From NCBI GenBank assembly GCA_025922735.1, contig JAICHI010000013.1, forward strand, positions 1-13,913: a DNA stretch of 13,913 nucleotides. Direction: 5' to 3'. The stretch comes from Nitrososphaeraceae archaeon (GTDB lineage Archaea > Thermoproteota > Nitrososphaeria > Nitrososphaerales > Nitrososphaeraceae). Positions 12,981-13,913 of this stretch are shown one piece after another. Both the position numbers and the translations under genes were made by a program. How positions within the stretch are numbered: the stretch's first letter is position 1; each line of letters begins with the position of its first letter. The notes below the pieces were generated by a model, which searched no databases, had not been told where the DNA came from, and worked only from the letters and a program-made list of their open reading frames with translations.

Positions 12981-13613
12981 ATGCCTTTTCACTTTGGAAA
13001 AAAAGACGAATCCATAGTGCATTTTATCACGGATATAACTGACAAAGAGGAACTAGAGGAAATTCGTAAAATTGCCAACCGGCTTGATCAAGATGAAAAA
13101 GTCAGGTTTGTTGCCAAACAATCTAGGATGAAACCAGGCGGCTCTGCATTGGCTACACCTAACATAGTTTTTGCAACTGACAAGCGTATAATAATCAGAA
13201 ACCCGACAATGCTGGGAATGCGCGAAAATATCGAGGATATCCCGTACGACAAGATGACCAGTGTCAAACTAGAAAAAGGTGTTTTCTCCTCTACAATTCT
13301 AATCAGGGCTCCAGGTCTGAGTGAAATGAGCCGAGTTAGCAGATATAGTGGGCTGGTTGCTTGGGGACGAGGAGAAGATGGGCAAATTGACGCTTTGCCA
13401 AAAGGTAAGGGAGAAGAGCTTTTTACAATTATCAGGGAAGGGATAGAGGGAGCCAAGAAAGCAGCAGCACAGTCTGCTACCACCATCGTTAACCAGCAGA
13501 TATCAATAGCCGATGAATTAGCGAAGCTAGCTGCACTCAAAGAACAAGGCATCGTTTCTGAGGGAGAGTTTACCCAATTGAAGCAAGATTTGCTGAAGAA
13601 AATGCAAGGATAG
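12981..13613 (+). CDS. PH-like (YokE-type) domain protein with C-terminal SHOCT domain
   Basis: A 210-residue protein of unknown role. The middle (~35-145) has the pattern of a bacterial/archaeal PH-like domain: LDQDEKVRFVAKQSRM, NIVFATDKRIIIRNP, a central YDKMTSVKLEKGVFSSTILIR hairpin-strand series, and a final helix ELFTIIREGI. Residues ~175-208 (IADELAKLAALKEQGIVSEG) followed by EFTQLKQDLLKKM are a clear SHOCT motif, a short helical module that usually sits at the C-terminus and mediates oligomerisation. An Ala-rich linker joins the two. No signal peptide or membrane helix is seen. Such pairings occur in many prokaryotes, often near membrane or stress proteins, but no function is established from the sequence. 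ATG at 12981 has a well-placed TATA box. Confidence 0.85.
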   Translation: MPFHFGKKDESIVHFITDITDKEELEEIRKIANRLDQDEKVRFVAKQSRMKPGGSALATPNIVFATDKRIIIRNPTMLGMRENIEDIPYDKMTSVKLEKGVFSSTILIRAPGLSEMSRVSRYSGLVAWGRGEDGQIDALPKGKGEELFTIIREGIEGAKKAAAQSATTIVNQQISIADELAKLAALKEQGIVSEGEFTQLKQDLLKKMQG

Positions 13614-13665
13614 TAATGAGAGTAATGAAAACAATAGTATAATTAGCTTTGACAAACACATACCC

Positions 13666-13815
13666 GTGTCGGGCATAGTAACAATCACAGGATTGACTGC
13701 AAAGATAGGCGGATTTGGTTCGCTCAACCTGTCCAATTGCATTAACAGCATGCAAGTAGGGAATAATACTTGTCTTCTTCAGACCATCCGTGAGTTATCT
13801 TTTAACAGCATATAG
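13666..13815 (+). CDS. Short doubtful ORF or gene remnant after the SHOCT gene
   Basis: The frame is open from about 13588 to TAG at 13815, with GTG at 13666 as its first usable start (49 residues, SGIVTITGLTAKIGGFGSLN then LSNCINSMQVGNN). The composition is protein-like and suggests a beta-rich secreted segment, but it has no good start, promoter or recognised family. It overlaps the right-edge ORF in another frame. It may be the remnant of a degraded gene. Confidence 0.2.
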   Translation: MSGIVTITGLTAKIGGFGSLNLSNCINSMQVGNNTCLLQTIRELSFNSI

Positions 13816-13913
13816 GCTTGCATTGAGTCTTCTCTCCCGTGTAAAAAAGGAAGGTAGACAAGGTGTTACTTGGTTTGGTGACCCTGGCTCATTTTTCAGT
13901 TTTGAGAAAATTG
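13790..13913 (+). CDS. N-terminal fragment of an unassigned protein running off the right edge
   Basis: The frame is open from 13760 (after a TAG at 13757-13759) to the end of the window. GTG at 13790 is the likeliest start. The 41 visible residues (SYLLTAYRLALSLLSRVKKE then GVTWFGDPGSFFSFEKI) read like a real protein: an amphipathic basic helix followed by an aromatic GDPG turn. An AT-rich GAATAATAC at 13761-13769 lies ~25 nt before the GTG and could be its TATA box. I do not recognise the family. Confidence 0.4.
   Translation, partial: MSYLLTAYRLALSLLSRVKKEGRQGVTWFGDPGSFFSFEKI

Noticed and set aside
13718..13735. GGTTCGCTCAACC resembling a tRNA T-arm
   Set aside because: It gives only a 4-bp stem with a 5-nt loop, and no acceptor, D or anticodon arms surround it.
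13088..13751. Minus-strand ORFs over the SHOCT gene and right-edge region
   Set aside because: They run antisense to a better supported gene and show no recognisable motif.

Overview
The window looks like chromosomal DNA from an ammonia-oxidising or related soil archaeon (Thaumarchaeota/Nitrososphaeria, probably the Nitrososphaera group). The evidence is the archaeal-type CoA pathway (pantoate kinase plus phosphopantothenate synthetase instead of bacterial PanC/CoaA), a mevalonate kinase, an AbrB-PhoU regulator, a long archaeal FKBP, frequent TTG starts, and TATA boxes centred about 25-29 nt before start codons, as expected for leaderless archaeal mRNAs. The lineage call is an inference from gene content; no rRNA or tRNA gene was seen.

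Layout. Positions 1-626 hold the tail of an Asp-box (BNR/sialidase-like) protein ending in a purine-rich low-complexity stretch, then a small unassigned ORF that overlaps the next gene. Positions 595-1587 encode mevalonate kinase (isoprenoid lipid precursors). It converges on a minus-strand pair (1584-3797): a PhoU-like regulator with an AbrB-type N-terminus followed by a patatin/DUF3734 hydrolase. The two convergent genes share one CTAG for their stop codons. A short divergent promoter region (3798-3868) with a perfect GTTTAAAT/ATTTAAAC palindrome separates phoU from a tight four-gene plus-strand operon (3869-7658): pantoate kinase, phosphopantothenate synthetase, panB, coaBC. Together these convert 2-oxoisovalerate-derived ketopantoate to 4'-phosphopantetheine, except for the ketopantoate reductase step, which is not encoded here.

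After a 364-bp stretch with no supported gene come an M24 aminopeptidase (minus) divergent from a class V aminotransferase (plus), then FKBP-type prolyl isomerase/chaperone, an A-type Fe-S carrier (IscA/HesB), a thioredoxin-reductase-like flavoprotein that keeps its CxxC but lacks the NADPH-phosphate-binding arginines, and a PH-like/SHOCT protein. The right edge has a weakly supported short ORF and what looks like the start of another gene running off the window.

Most of the content is housekeeping metabolism. I see no phage, IS element, CRISPR or defence system. The points most worth a second look are the operator-like palindrome beside phoU and the CoA operon, an exact 20-bp repeat covering the panB start codon and an internal panB motif, the atypical thioredoxin reductase with an in-frame leader mini-ORF, the ester-hydrolase patatin in an organism expected to have ether lipids, and the unassigned right-edge reading frame.
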